Of a stretch of 64,000 nt of DNA, positions 1-11,244 are shown one piece after another (positions within the stretch are counted from its first letter, which is position 1; the number at the start of each line of letters is the position of its first letter). Below the pieces are notes generated by a model. That model saw nothing but the letters and a program-made list of their open reading frames with translations, was not told the origin of the DNA and did not search any database. The translations under genes were made by a program, and so were the position numbers. The stretch is from contig JAZARR010000082.1 in assembly GCA_037389465.1 (NCBI GenBank), positions 3,460,501 through 3,524,500 of the forward strand, read 5' to 3'. The stretch comes from Baylisascaris procyonis. Its lineage: Eukaryota > Nematoda > Chromadorea > Rhabditida > Ascarididae.

Positions 1-70
1 CAGCACCACACAACGGCCGTTTGCCGCACAACGCTCTCGTTATGTTGGTGTGCCTGCCCGCGTGCCTTAC

Positions 71-308
71 CATGACCGTGAGAAGGCAAAGCCCCCAACA
101 CCCTGCAAGCAACATCCGCGCCCCATTGCATCGCATTTCATCGGCCCCTTATGTTCTAGCACTCATAGAGATGGATCCTAAACGACGTCATGCAGATCGA
201 TAAGGCATCCTAGTGCAACAGGCCCTTCCTACAAGACATGCACATGCTTTGATGTACTTGCCAGCCGGATAACGGGCACAACTTCCACAGAAAACTTCTC
301 CCTTATTA
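71..308 (-). other. possible further exons of the left-edge gene
   Basis: This stretch is GC-richer than its surroundings. Minus-strand segments 308-233 (acceptor gattgattag, donor GTAGGA) and 102-71 (acceptor gcttgcag, donor GTAAGG) look like exons. In one phase they read as IREKFSVEVVPVIRLAS followed by VLGALPSHGH, in another as a Cys-rich peptide (CGSCARYPAGKY). The frame cannot be fixed here, because the joining exon in 310-490 is unclear; a phase-0 candidate reading SASLILEISSLLASYF lies near 425-350. Treat this as the probable continuation of the gene above. Confidence 0.25.
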
Positions 309-521
309 CTAATCAATCGAAATTAGAAAACGAGATGCAGTCCGGGGTAACCAAGGTTCCAAGGAAAACAGTGAAAGTCATGAAGTATGATGCAAGAAGC
401 GATGAAATTTCAAGGATCAAGGAAGCAGACTAATTGGTCCCCAAAAATTCTTTGCCACTTATAATAGAAAAATATCAGATAGTCCTCAGGAGATCCCAGG
501 CATCCCAGGTGAAGACACCAC

Positions 522-3500
522 CCTCGACTTTTTTGAAATGTTGCTGTTTCTCTCCTTGTCACTTTTTCTCCTCCGGAAATCGTCATACTTCAAAAAGTCT
601 GCTCCTCGCACAGCGGCGTTGCATAGGACGGCACTTGTTGATCCCTTTTCTTAGGGCTTAATGTGTGTAATAGAACTCAGGTCATAAAGGTGACTCGTGA
701 TGTATGGTCGGTTGATACAATAATGAAATGCTCGCAAGATTACTAGCCTCGCGAATAGTTTCATGTAATCAACACATCGAAATTGCGGACAAAACACATA
801 AGGAATGCTGAGGCATCAATGGAAAAATCGAACTTCCACTTCCAGGGGTGTACAAAAAATTACCTACATAGTCTTCATAGGCGCCTTCGTCTACACCATT
901 CGTACGATCCGTACATGCACGATCTCTATCAGAAAACATTAGTAATTTCCTCAAATCAAAGGTATATGCCACAGAATCGGGCAGGTTGTACGGTACACAT
1001 CAATAGCTATGCATTGTAGATATGACTTTTGCACAGCTGAGGGCAAAAGAAAACAAATAATAATATTACCTAGGTGAACGGTGAAATAAGAAATAAGAGC
1101 CGAAATTCGAGTGCCAAAGATTCGTCCACGAGGCGAAAAGCACTAACCATTGGGAACATTTTGCTAGTCGAAAGTAAAAAAGTCAGCGAATATTTCCGTC
1201 ACATAAAACTATTGCAGCATACAGATAGAATCTCCACTATACAAATGTTTGAAGTGATTCCCTTGTAAGCAGTGAATGCGTTAGTGCACAACGAAGAGCC
1301 ACTAGACAAACACTTCGTAAATGCACCGGTTCTATATCTGCGGATGATGTGTGATCGAATGGTTAAGAACCTCCCAACCTCCCTCAAGAGGCACACAATT
1401 TAGGTTCGGTTTTCTTGCAAGATTCCATTGTCAGGGGCATCCATCCAGCAGGTTATGAGTGCAGCAACTAAAAACTCCCACTGCGAAATAATTGTTTTTA
1501 GCAGATCGCTAACAAAAAACGAATTCGTAGATACGAACAGCCGATAACATAGCGCTGAAGACTTCGATGTCTGATGGAGGAAAACGCTGAAAACAACGGT
1601 GCAAAACGTGGCCTGCAATATCATATAGGTTTACCATGCAGACCTCGCTATATGCCACAATATTAGGAGATTCATTCAAGTAACCGAATCTGAATAATAG
1701 TTTCTGTTAAAAATGGTCATTTTAACTGCATCATATATAGAGGTTGGTTTGCAATCCTCTCAACAATTAAACCAACTTCAGAAATCATCAAATCCGAAGG
1801 TTCTAAAAATATGTCATGGCTTTTTGAAAAACAAAAAATTCGAAATCCTTTTTTAAAGCAAACATTCCATAAGGGCATGGGCATATCTGCAGGCGTAAAG
1901 GTTCTCTTTCTTCCAGTGTGCAAACATTCTTTCCATCACACCCTGCCGAATCGATATTCTCTACGCGTTCCCTCCGACACTACAGAAAGACATCGCAATG
2001 CGGCCACTTTTTCTTGCGTTCTCTACATCATTCCACAATGATACTCTTCTCAACTATATGGACACACCATTCTATTAGAAGCAACATGAACGATGAAGGA
2101 TGTTTACAACACAACTTACCTAATATCTGAAACCTACATCAAAAAGCAGTAGCACTGAAACCACACAAATGCCCAGGAATATTATATGAACCTCCATATA
2201 AATTCATATCAGTCCATAATTCTATAGAACATAACAGGCTTGATTCATCCTCGCAATAATTGATGGCCAGTGGTTATGAACGAAGAGGAATTAACCTTAG
2301 CTAAGAAAGGAAATATGTGAACATATTCTTCTACCCTTATCGAAATCACTGTTTTATATAACATCATGTTCATCTCGTAATCGATTTCGCTCTTCACCGT
2401 CAATTCGCGTTCATAATGATTTCCCTCCCCCACCTCCCGTCTCTGCAATGCTCATTATACTTCTATTCCATTCCGTCACATGACTCTTCAATAACGGCTA
2501 CACAATCTCTGTAATCTTTGATGTCAAGATACTGCAGAACGTTGCAGTAGTGATATACTATACTTGCCTATAAGCTGTCATAAATGCGACATTCAGTAGC
2601 GTCGTTTCCTATCACATAAAAATTCACATCCTCTAAACTTCCATATATTCACAACATGGCTTATGTTCGCTGATTACAAGCAGGGCGTTATGAAATAATG
2701 TATGTGTTTATGCGGTCACCCAACTTCATTTCTGTATCCTCCGGTACATAAAGGTCACCTAATTAAAGATTTCACTGATTGCTTAATGATGACACAATCC
2801 ATTTCTATAAATCTTTGATCACTGAAGAAATACTCTCTTATTTTAATTGTGCTAAAAAATTGCTAAAAAATGTTGTAAAATATTTTTTGCTGCTTCTATA
2901 TATCATTAAGTATCTAAGTATCATTGCTGCTAAATATCAATATCACTAAGCATGTTACTTCTTAGTAACATCAAGTATTATTAATAAATAAATCAAAAAA
3001 TATCCCAAATTATCGATAAAGAAATACGCACGCGACAAGGGAATGGGACAAACTGATAGGCACAACGATAAACGAGCATAGGAAGTTGAGATAAGGATAG
3101 ATGTCTTAGTGGACATTCGGCATACAAATAGCTGTGGACAATTTTCATCTGCGCCCGCTAATAATTACAATGTGCTTTACGAATACCTTAACAGCACCTG
3201 TCCTACAGAAAAAGGCTGGATGCGATTTTGTAATTATAAGGAAATGATTAAATTTCAAGTATGAACCTTTTGCCGGAAGTCCCACTACAGTGGGGACAAT
3301 TAGATGCGTCGACTCGTCCAAATACACCATCCGACCAGTCAATCGGGTCTTATCCTCCAAAATTCAAACAACCACATGGACGATGGAAGCATCCGTGAAC
3401 CTCGATCTCCTTCGACCCTCGATTCGCAGTCGGTAATCGAAGCACTTTAATGACGGAAAAATTCCGCATGAAATCGTTGTTAAACGTACACGTAGGCTAA

Positions 3501-4633
3501 TTTCGAAACTCGATCCAACTTGCCTGTAATGTTCAGCTTCTCTTTGGTATAAATATCCACTCCACGAAATAGTCGTTTCCTTAACGCAATAACAAAATTT
3601 GAATTTATATGAGAAAATGCAACCTAGAAGTTATTAGATCCGTATTAGACCGAAGAGATGCTTCAATAGCCGTTTTTTGCACGACCAAGTATGACCTCCT
3701 TTCCCATCCTCTCAACCAGATGAATTAAAACCCCTAATCCCTTCCTCTACGCTTCGGTAAGAAATAAATAGTGATACCTGGCGATCTATCGTATTTCTTA
3801 CAACGTTTCACTTAGTATGTCGAATTAAGGATTTGTTTCTTATCAAGTTCTATTCATTGCGTCGTTTTCTTAATTAATACCAATAAATCCACAATAGTAT
3901 ATTATACTTTCGAAATATAGAGCTAAATTCTTTGGCGCAAAGATTACGTTCCTTAATAGGTTTTACGCATCAAGTGACATCAAGATGCATGAGTAACGTT
4001 GCAACTGTATTTCGCATTCATAACTCTAATCTTTAAATTTAAAATGCCAAGCTTTATCTTTGTTATCTTATAAGTTATAAGAGATGGAGCATAAATTCCA
4101 ATTTTCTGCAATCAAATGACATTATATTCGATGGTATGCCAAATTAATAAATAGCAATCTACAGTAATAAATAGCAGTCTACAGTAATAAAGAACAAAAT
4201 AAACCAATAACCTAATAAACTTGGTAATACCTTCTTATTGCTTGCATTTATGTGTTACATCAATTGTGTTACCTATCTCGATTAATCGATATATGTATGT
4301 ATGAGACTAATGTAAATCACCGTCCCGCAGGATGACAGTGATTAACGAAACAACAGCAGCTTAGTATCTAGATAACGTAAATGGACTCAGTATCTACAAC
4401 ACAAAAAGACTCCAAGTCTGTCGCCAATATGATAAGCTTAAAAGGTGAGAAAGGGATGGGGATGGGGATCGCTGCACCTGGCTGTGTCAACTTGCTCAAC
4501 AACGATGGCGACTTAAAGTGTACGTTTACCAAGTTTCATTCATTCCAATCAACTTCAAATGTAAACTTTCTCTGCAACTATTCGTGGACAAGCGGAAGAG
4601 GAACTTCTCGACCAAGGTTAGCGATCTATACAT
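522..4633 (-). CDS. unrecognised multi-exon gene, 3' part runs off the left edge (candidate model)
   Basis: A run of short open exons on the minus strand, in transcript order: 4633-4530, 3523-3187, 2442-2335, 1979-1864, 1612-1521, 1337-1243, 1142-1070, 1006-973, 925-868, 644-522. Each lies between an AG acceptor (best: ctttctgtag before 1979, ttttctgatag before 925, gcattgcag before 2442, aacattacag before 3523) and a GT donor. Splice phases agree at every junction (2,0,0,2,1,0,1,2,0). Exon 3523-3187 is in one frame except for a TGA at 3366-3364. The protein is rich in beta-strand-like stretches and contains LIVPTVVGLPAKG and a Cys-rich exon (GCDGKNVC, ICPCPYG). The PTxxGLP string recalls large lipid-transfer proteins, but the exon order does not clearly fit that family, so I assign no function. 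The 1006-973 exon and the 644 and 973 splice sites are weak. More exons probably lie between 522 and 1. The start is uncertain: ATG 4633 directly follows an acceptor. Confidence 0.4.
4144..4191. repeat. 20-bp tandem duplication
   Basis: Two adjacent copies of about 20 bases, taataaatagcaatctacag, differing at one base. They lie in AT-rich intron sequence of the left-edge gene model. No function is suggested. Confidence 0.7.
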
Positions 4634-5197
4634 CTGTCATACATAGAGTTGTGGATCACATAATAGAAATAGCCATGCGAGTTTTGGCCAATCCTCTATC
4701 TCTCCCATTTTTCTTGCTGTTTACTATGTTGGGCGTTAGTGAAGTCCGCTTGAGATAACCGAACTGTCCCACGTTCTTCATTCATTTCCGGAAATTTTTA
4801 GCCGAGATTTCTCACTGCCTAAAAGGAGGCACTAAATAATAGAACGGAAGTATCCAAAAAATGTTGGGATTTAATTTGACGAATTCGGGATGAATCATAT
4901 GCTTCAGCAAATTCTGCAAATAGCTTATAGTTCTTTCTATTACTTACTTCGCAATTTTGAAAGTGTAAGAATTCAAAAAATTCCCAAAATTGATTGTCAT
5001 ATTTAACGCGGTTAATTCAAAATAGAAAGTACCCACATTAAACTAACTCTACAATAGAATCGATTAAATGTGAACTCACTTTTTTACCAAATGAAGAGAT
5101 TTATTCCTATATAAAAGAAAATATACATGTATAGCGATGAAAGGAAATCAGCATATAAATTTCGATATCTATTCAAATCCAGACAAGGCAATTTCAG
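4634..5197. other. AT-rich spacer between divergent genes
   Basis: This separates the minus-strand gene (first recognised exon at 4633) from the plus-strand membrane-protein gene (exon start 5198). I see no coding stretch after about 4758. A plus-strand reading frame at 4381-4758 overlaps the minus-strand exon 4633-4530 and has no splice context, so I do not call it. The right half holds a TATA-like box, listed separately. Confidence 0.4.
5108..5117 (+). promoter_or_regulatory. TATA-like box upstream of membrane-protein gene
   Basis: TATATAAAAG, about 80 bases before the probable trans-splice acceptor at 5196-5197 of the downstream gene. The position is plausible for a promoter, but such strings are common in AT-rich DNA. 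Confidence 0.3.
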
Positions 5198-5198
5198 T
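5191..5198 (+). other. probable spliced-leader acceptor
   Basis: The consensus nematode 3' splice site ATTTCAG ends at 5197, 21 bases before the ATG at 5219, with no plausible upstream coding exon. This is the usual picture of a trans-spliced nematode 5' end. Confidence 0.45.
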
Positions 5199-5218
5199 TG
5201 TGTTCTTTCATCTCAACG

Positions 5219-7033
5219 ATGTGGTTGGCTCTGATTATATATGCCAATTTTGTGGCAGCTCATTATGTTAGGAGAAGTGTGGAGCAAAAGCTTCCTCCTG
5301 GTTTTCAGCCCACTTTCGTATGTTTCATTAATTACATGGCTCTTGTAAACGTCAAAAAATGTGCAGAAGCACCAAATGTGTTATGAAGGAAGAGATCGAA
5401 CTCAGTATCTATGTTATGTGTTGCCCAAGCGGATTCTGTTTACTCTTGCCATTGTTTTGATGGAGATCACATTAATTTCAAAAAACGATGCCAAAATTGA
5501 ACGACTATAGAGGCGCATCAGCTGATGCAGTGTACGTTACTTGAGGATGGGGGGGGGGGGGGTACTGGAGAGGAGTGAATCAGAAGGGGGAGGGGTAGTT
5601 GGGGGTAGATGCTTCTGTTTATTTGACGAGAACTTAGTAGTAAGCACAATTTGAGTTGTTTAAGTTTTATGTAGTGAGCTTCAAGCTGTCAATTGAGAAT
5701 GACTAAAACTCAACGATTTCTGGATAATTGAATGATTTTTTGATAAGCATATATGTTGACAATGCAATTTGCATGTTCGCTGTTTTTTTTTGCATCAGTA
5801 ATCTGCTTATAGCCAGAAATTCTACGACGAATATCGTACGTTTCACCGTTTTAAGGTATCTATTTGCATATCAACAAAAAATTCGTGAGATGTCTTATCG
5901 AAGATATAGCGTAGAAAGTGTTGCAAAATGAATTAAAATTGAAAAAAAAAAAATTGCAGGGAAAAAACAATTCGATGGATTGCTCAAGTAAAGGAGAGCG
6001 GCTTTACCCAAATTTCGCGTTGAATAAAATCACCTGCTTTGAATACTCAAAATGCTTTCCTATCTTTATTTGGATGCAAGAAAGTGGTATTCTCCCTGCA
6101 GATCTTATCAAATCCTTTTTCGATCAGGTATGAATTGCAATGAAAAGCCTCTTCAATTTATATTTGCACAATGAATTTTAATCGAAATAGGCATAATTAG
6201 TGAAAAGAAAAAAATCATTCGATATAAAATTTGCAACAATTAGTGACTAAATTTGTCGATTTGAGATAAGCAAAGCGACTATTCAGATAAGCAAAGCGAA
6301 GAGGATAACGATATAGATCTATGCGCATCAATTCTGTAAAAGTCAAATGCGTTAATGATTATGCTCGATGCATTACTATTCGAATTATTATTAGAAGAGA
6401 GAAAATAATGACGATTTAAAAATAAGCAATAACTATGATTATCGGTCTTTATAATTGATTTCTTATCTCTCATCGCTAAGAAAAAAATTATTATCGCTCA
6501 CAAAGAGTTTTTTTTTCGTTTTTTTTAGATCATTTTTTTTTTGTTCACCTAAAAAACTCAAAATTCTTCAAAAATTTTAATTTTAGGGAAATTCAAGTGA
6601 TGTTATTTGTGCTTTACGTAGCGTTGATCTATATCAACAAATGGCGGAGAATGCACGAATATTGAGATGGCACTTAGAATGTTCGGATTTAAATATTATG
6701 AGAGCAATACATTCCTATAGTTCACGTATGTGTGAGCTGAAAATGCAACGTTTTAAGAGAGGTTAGTAGATAAATTTTTTTTTTTATAAAATTCTCGTTT
6801 TAAATAATATTTTATATTTATTATAGAGCAAATTCTGTGCTTATTTGATAACTTTTGTTTTATTGTGATATTCACGTTGAGATTTACATATTGTTGCTAT
6901 TATTTTTGAGTTTCACTATAAAAAATCATTACGATATTGTTTTGATTTAATGCTAAAAACGCCTCTCGAATGCGGTAGAAAATTGATGCACCACATAAAT
7001 ATTGCTATTGTTGCTTACAATTATTTAACGGTC

Positions 7034-7095
<62 letters not shown>

Positions 7096-10000
7096 TATAT
7101 ATATATTTATTTATATTTATATATTTATATATTTATATGTATTTATATTTTTATTTATTTTTTTATTTTTTTTATTTTTGAAAGTTTTATAAAGGAAATA
7201 TGATCCACAGATCAAAAATGGTAAAAGTTTTATATTGAGATAATACTGACGCAAAGTCCTTTACGTGCATAACATTAGTATAGACCCAGGCGAATATGGT
7301 GCTTCGGGAAAAGGAAATTAAGAAAAGAAAGAGAAAATTTTTAAGGCAAAAGCAGATATCACGTGGATATGAGCAATAGATGACTGTTAGGAGACTTATA
7401 TTTGTTAAGAATGCAAGTAAGACGCAGATAGATTACCTACGAGAAAAAAGGTGACCACGTTTCGGCCTTTATCCGTTGAAGTGCACCTAAGTCGTGCGCG
7501 GGTCATCGTCAGAACGAAACGCATAACCCTGTTAGTATAAGGACCTATATAGACAGCTGAACTAATAATAGAAAGATTAGAAATGAATGGAAAAGGAACT
7601 CTTATCTGAATAAATGAAAAATGTAAGTTAAGAAAAATTGTAATAAATATAAAAGTTGTAAGCGATAACACTGACCTCATCACCACGGTTCGAAATAATA
7701 AAGGAAAATCAAAGCTTAAGGATGAAATAATATAGGAACCAGCATGTAAAGTAAGGCACATTTATAATTTATCTATAAACATAGAAATAGAGTGCACAAA
7801 AGGATAAAAGCAAATATATATTGACGCATGTAGTAGACGTAAGTGAGCGATAGACGTATGTGATGATAACTGATAATCAATAAACCTAACTGTAGATGTT
7901 AACGGCCTTGACCGTACAGTGGTAACATGTAGAGCAATATTTATTTGATCTGTATTGAAACTAGATCTATCGAAGCAACATGAATAACATTTAAAGCTTA
8001 TTAAAGCATTCTCAAAACGAAATACTAATATAGAATACTAGAACAGAATCCTAATACTAATACAGAAAGTGAAGTTTCGTTACAAGTAAAACAAATGCAC
8101 GGATGGAAGATGGAATACAGAAGAAACAGGATAATTTAACAGTATGAATAAAGTTACGTGAGTAAATTCTCCCTCGAGAAATACAGTATTAAAGAGTGAT
8201 AATCAATAAATCTTGGTGTATATGGTCGAAACGATCGTACTATGAAGTGGTAGCACAAGTAGAGCAATATTTATTTCATGATAAACCTATAGAAATAGCT
8301 CCCTTATACAATTGACTTTTTAAGTTTATACATACAAAAAGGATTTAAGCAATATGAATATCTAATTCCTACTAAATTCGCCGTAGGTATTCCGTTTGGG
8401 ATAAATTTGTCTAGTTTAAGTGGATAAAGAAATCTCATCACTGTAATAAAACTTATCCTTATTTTTCTTATCATTTTTTTTGTCAATTGTTAGGTGTCAT
8501 AGCATATTTATCAAAAAAAGCAACGCATTTTGCAGTTTTCTATTTGAAAGTTTCAATGATATAAAACAATTCACAAATGTTTCAAATGATACGATAGATT
8601 TTCATCGGAAATTCAGAAAATACGAGTCAAACGATTCGCTTAATTACATTACAAAAATGAACTTTTTAGTTGAAAAACATTGTGGGCGACATTTTCTTCC
8701 TTATATAGGTAACATATTACTAATAATGATCAGCAATTATGTGAAAAAATGTTGCAAAGAACGGCTTGTGTTCGATAGCGATGTGGATTTTCTATTGCTT
8801 TATCTATGGCAGATGTTGGATTCAAATGAATGAAGAAAGCAATATCCTAAAATATATATCCAATACAGCATAAATCATAAAAATCTTTATAAGATTTGTA
8901 AGGGATGCGATCTAAATACGTATTCAAATTTAATGACACCCATTTGGGAACAAAACGATTCGAATCAGGGTTTATCTGCTCATTTTTCCTCTTCGGGAAT
9001 TAGATACTATTCATAAATGCCCCGTTGTTATCAGTCATTAAATTTGTTCATCGTTTATTCGTCCAATCATATCTATGCTACTTCATTTAGCGCATTTTTA
9101 GATATCTCTAGAAATGTATTTAAGGTGCGAATAACTTCAACAAGCTCAGCTCAATCTTAGATCTTCAGCGCCACAAAAATTCTCTAACAAATTATCAAAA
9201 AAGAGCATCCGATAATGAAGGTAAATCTTTTCAGTAAAATTTTCAGAGCCAATTTTCCAGCAAAAAAACATTTATGGAATTTTATATAGATATTTCTTTG
9301 TAGGCTAATTATTAAGAAACGAAGAGAGCATTAGAGGAGAATTTTCAAAAAATAATGAAAAAAAATTCATCGACGAGATAACGAAATTTTGAGAGAAAAA
9401 TATTAGAAAAATAGTCTAAAATTATAATTGTTTTTAGGAATGCAAAGTAGTAAAATCGAAAATACGGAATTTCTAAAAATTTTACACTTTTTCATTTTCA
9501 TTCTTCCGTATTTGCAATTATTTTCTATGATATCTAAAACATCTTAAATAGTAATGAATATTTTTGCAATAAAATTCTTGAACAATAATTTTCTATGCGA
9601 GAAAATAATTTTCATTTTATCACCTCAAAGATTTATTATTGAAGAGGATAATACAGCAATGATTCCACCATATCGATATTATCGTTTATCAGCTAAAGAG
9701 AAGATAATTCGATATTGGGTGGTCGGCACAACTATAATTGTTGCTGTGTGCTTTATGTTCATTATTTTGTTGCAATTTTGTTGCTCAAGAAATAAGGTTA
9801 GTTACGATATCTATGTGCTATTCACAAATTTATTTTTATCATTAATGGTGCCGACAATTTTTACTCAATTTCCTCTCAACTTTTAACGTTTTCATTAAGG
9901 CAATTAAAGTGATTTAGTTAAAAAGTTTGTTTGGCAATGAAATCCTTCATTATGGAACGATAAGGCAATTCAGTGAAATGAACAGAAATGTAAGCGATAA

Positions 10001-10219
10001 TAACACATAACAGAGGAATGAAGTGATCAGAAATCGCGTAAGCACATGAAAAATTGGATTTTGCAGACCACCGAGAACAGTAAGCACAATAGTTCCTCTC
10101 TCCCGCCGATCAACGCATCGATTAATCGCCGCATATTCAAGATTGAGTTGGAGCGCACTGGGCATGAGATCGACCGCGAGAAGGCTAGCAAATTGGATGA
10201 GGGAAACAACAAAGAATAG
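5219..10219 (+). CDS. putative type I membrane protein, seven exons
   Basis: Exons: 5219-5317, 5960-6127, 6587-6761, 6827-6875 (weak donor), 8494-8708, 9552-9796 (start could be 9645), 10067-10219 with TAG. All junction phases match (0,0,1,2,1,0). The N-terminus MWLALIIYANFVAA looks like a signal peptide, followed by a dibasic stretch HYVRRSV. The middle is an extracellular-type region with about ten Cys and NxS/T sites (NNS, NSS, NVS, NDT). The sixth exon carries one hydrophobic span, WVVGTTIIVAVCFMFIILL, followed by CCSRNK. The last exon is a charged, Ser/Asn-rich cytoplasmic tail of 50 residues. No domain is recognised, and a nematode-specific surface protein or receptor is one possibility. 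Introns 1 and 3-5 hold a G-rich tract, a (TA)n array and repeat debris. An ATTAAA poly(A) signal variant lies at 10230. The ends of the model are firmer than exon 4. Confidence 0.6.
5549..5605 (+). repeat. G-rich tract, quadruplex-capable
   Basis: A run of 14 G (5549-5562), then ggggg (5586-5590), gggg (5592-5595) and ggggg (5601-5605) on the plus strand, inside intron 1 of the membrane-protein gene. The four G-runs meet the usual G-quadruplex pattern, except that the first spacer (23 bases) is long. Confidence 0.7.
6263..6300. repeat. short direct repeat
   Basis: The string agataagcaaagcga occurs twice, about 21 bases apart, in the intron before the third exon of the membrane-protein gene. 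Confidence 0.6.
7037..7093. repeat. (TA)n microsatellite 1
   Basis: About 28 TA units, followed by degenerate TATTTATA sequence to about 7170. It lies in an intron of the plus-strand membrane-protein gene. The apparent reading frame of alternating Tyr-Ile across it is an artefact. Confidence 0.95.
7425..8285. mobile_element. degenerate mobile-element debris with internal direct repeats
   Basis: Two related blocks in direct orientation, 7871-7950 and 8198-8280. Both start with TGATAATCAATAAA and share GTAGAGCAATATTTATTT near the end, with a diverged middle. Upstream, 7450-7560 contains a non-random block including gataaaggccgaaacg on the minus strand and gggtcatcgtcagaacg on the plus strand, a style seen in retroelement open frames. 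It has no intact reading frame. It sits in the intron before the 8494 exon. The element class is not identified. Confidence 0.35.
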
Positions 10220-10229
10220 AATCATATCC

Positions 10230-10235
10230 ATTAAA
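10230..10235 (+). promoter_or_regulatory. candidate poly(A) signal (ATTAAA)
   Basis: ATTAAA 11 bases after the TAG that ends the membrane-protein gene. The variant hexamer is used by some nematode genes, and the position is short but acceptable. Confidence 0.35.
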
Positions 10236-10421
10236 GTACCATGTCTTTACGATGCAGTTATGTAGTTTTTCAATGATCGGCTGAATCATCTGCAGATGGC
10301 TACGCACCCAACGGGTTCCAATGAAGGGGGAACGTTTCACTGTTGCCTTCTGTTATCAGTTTTGACTTATATCCCATCACTTCTACAGTGCCCATAATGC
10401 AACACGGCCGATGAGTGCGTA

Positions 10422-11244
10422 ATGCAAACGGTCAGACTGCAAGTGACATTTGTTGGGACGGGACTGTATGTATACGGTAAACGGCCTAAGATGGGTAACT
10501 GGGTGATCCACAGTGGGTCGGAGACACAGCATTTGCCGTTGAGTCGTAAGTTTCGAGCTTGTGCCCATCCGCAGACGACATTTCCGCCGATCATCAAACA
10601 ATGGTACTCAAAATACACCTGTCATGATGTATTTGGTCGTTAAAAAATACACCATCGTTGTCTAAGTTGTCTGAGAGCGTTTTACGAGCTCGCATACATG
10701 CACATGAGGAATGGGCATGCTCGATTATGGTTCCCGTTTATTATTCGGTGTGAGAAGAAACTGTGTTTCGCGAAGCGTTATGCTTACTGTGTTCGGCAAG
10801 GATCAAAGGCATAAGCAGGTTTAGAATCTATGCCCCAAAAGGATGGATGGCACCGTGCAACTTACCCATTCTTTTACAAAATTCTATCTAGGACAAGCCA
10901 TGCAAGAGTAGCGAAATTCAATTTTATCGAGGACAGCGCCATTAACGTAAGCATCGGTTGACTTCGGCAAATGGTCGCCCATATGCACCGATTTCAAATC
11001 ATTCCCCATTGATATATTTTCTCATATCAAAGTCTTGAAAATGGTTTTCCAAATTATTCGACGTTACGCAAGAAGCGTTTTTTTTTTCCAGCAGGGTTTT
11101 TATCTTCAAGTTGAAAGGATCACAGTAATCCCGGAACTCGCCTTCATATATACTTCTGAACCTCAGCACCCTCTAATTTATTTTTTATTTTGCAGTTTCA
11201 TAGGGGGAAGTGAAAATCCTCACCAGCTCACAATTATTGTCTAG
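10422..11244 (+). CDS. small gene with CBM20-like N-terminal segment (candidate model)
   Basis: Exon 1 (10422-10545) starts at ATG 33 bases after a good acceptor (cacttctacag, ending 10388) and ends at a consensus GTAAGT donor. It encodes VRLQVTFVGTGLYVYG then KRPKMGNWVIHSGS. This matches the beginning of CBM20 starch/glycan-binding domains (a beta strand, then YVxGxxPxxGNW) as found in laforin and in GPCPD1/GDE5-type phosphodiesterases. Further exons that fit in phase are 10678-10762 (weak sites, contains ARLWFPFIIR, the place where CBM20 has LWxxxIxL), 10892-10946 and 11092-11244 (acceptor tttttttccag, stop TAG). The predicted protein is about 138 residues, far shorter than laforin or GDE5, so it may be a stand-alone domain, a truncated copy or an incomplete model. 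The local GC content is higher than in the flanks. CBM20 assignment rests on a short motif only. Confidence 0.35.

Noticed and set aside
3187..3354. Firm assignment of the left-edge gene as a vitellogenin/apolipophorin
   Set aside because: Only PTxxGLP and general beta-strand character support it, and the helical-looking exons come after rather than before that motif.
4381..4758. 125-codon plus-strand frame
   Set aside because: No signal peptide, domain or splice context, and it overlaps a minus-strand exon with good sites and a phase match.
6950..7192. Plus-strand open frame of alternating Tyr-Ile residues, and similar ones at the other TA arrays
   Set aside because: Created by the (TA)n repeat itself; no protein is implied.
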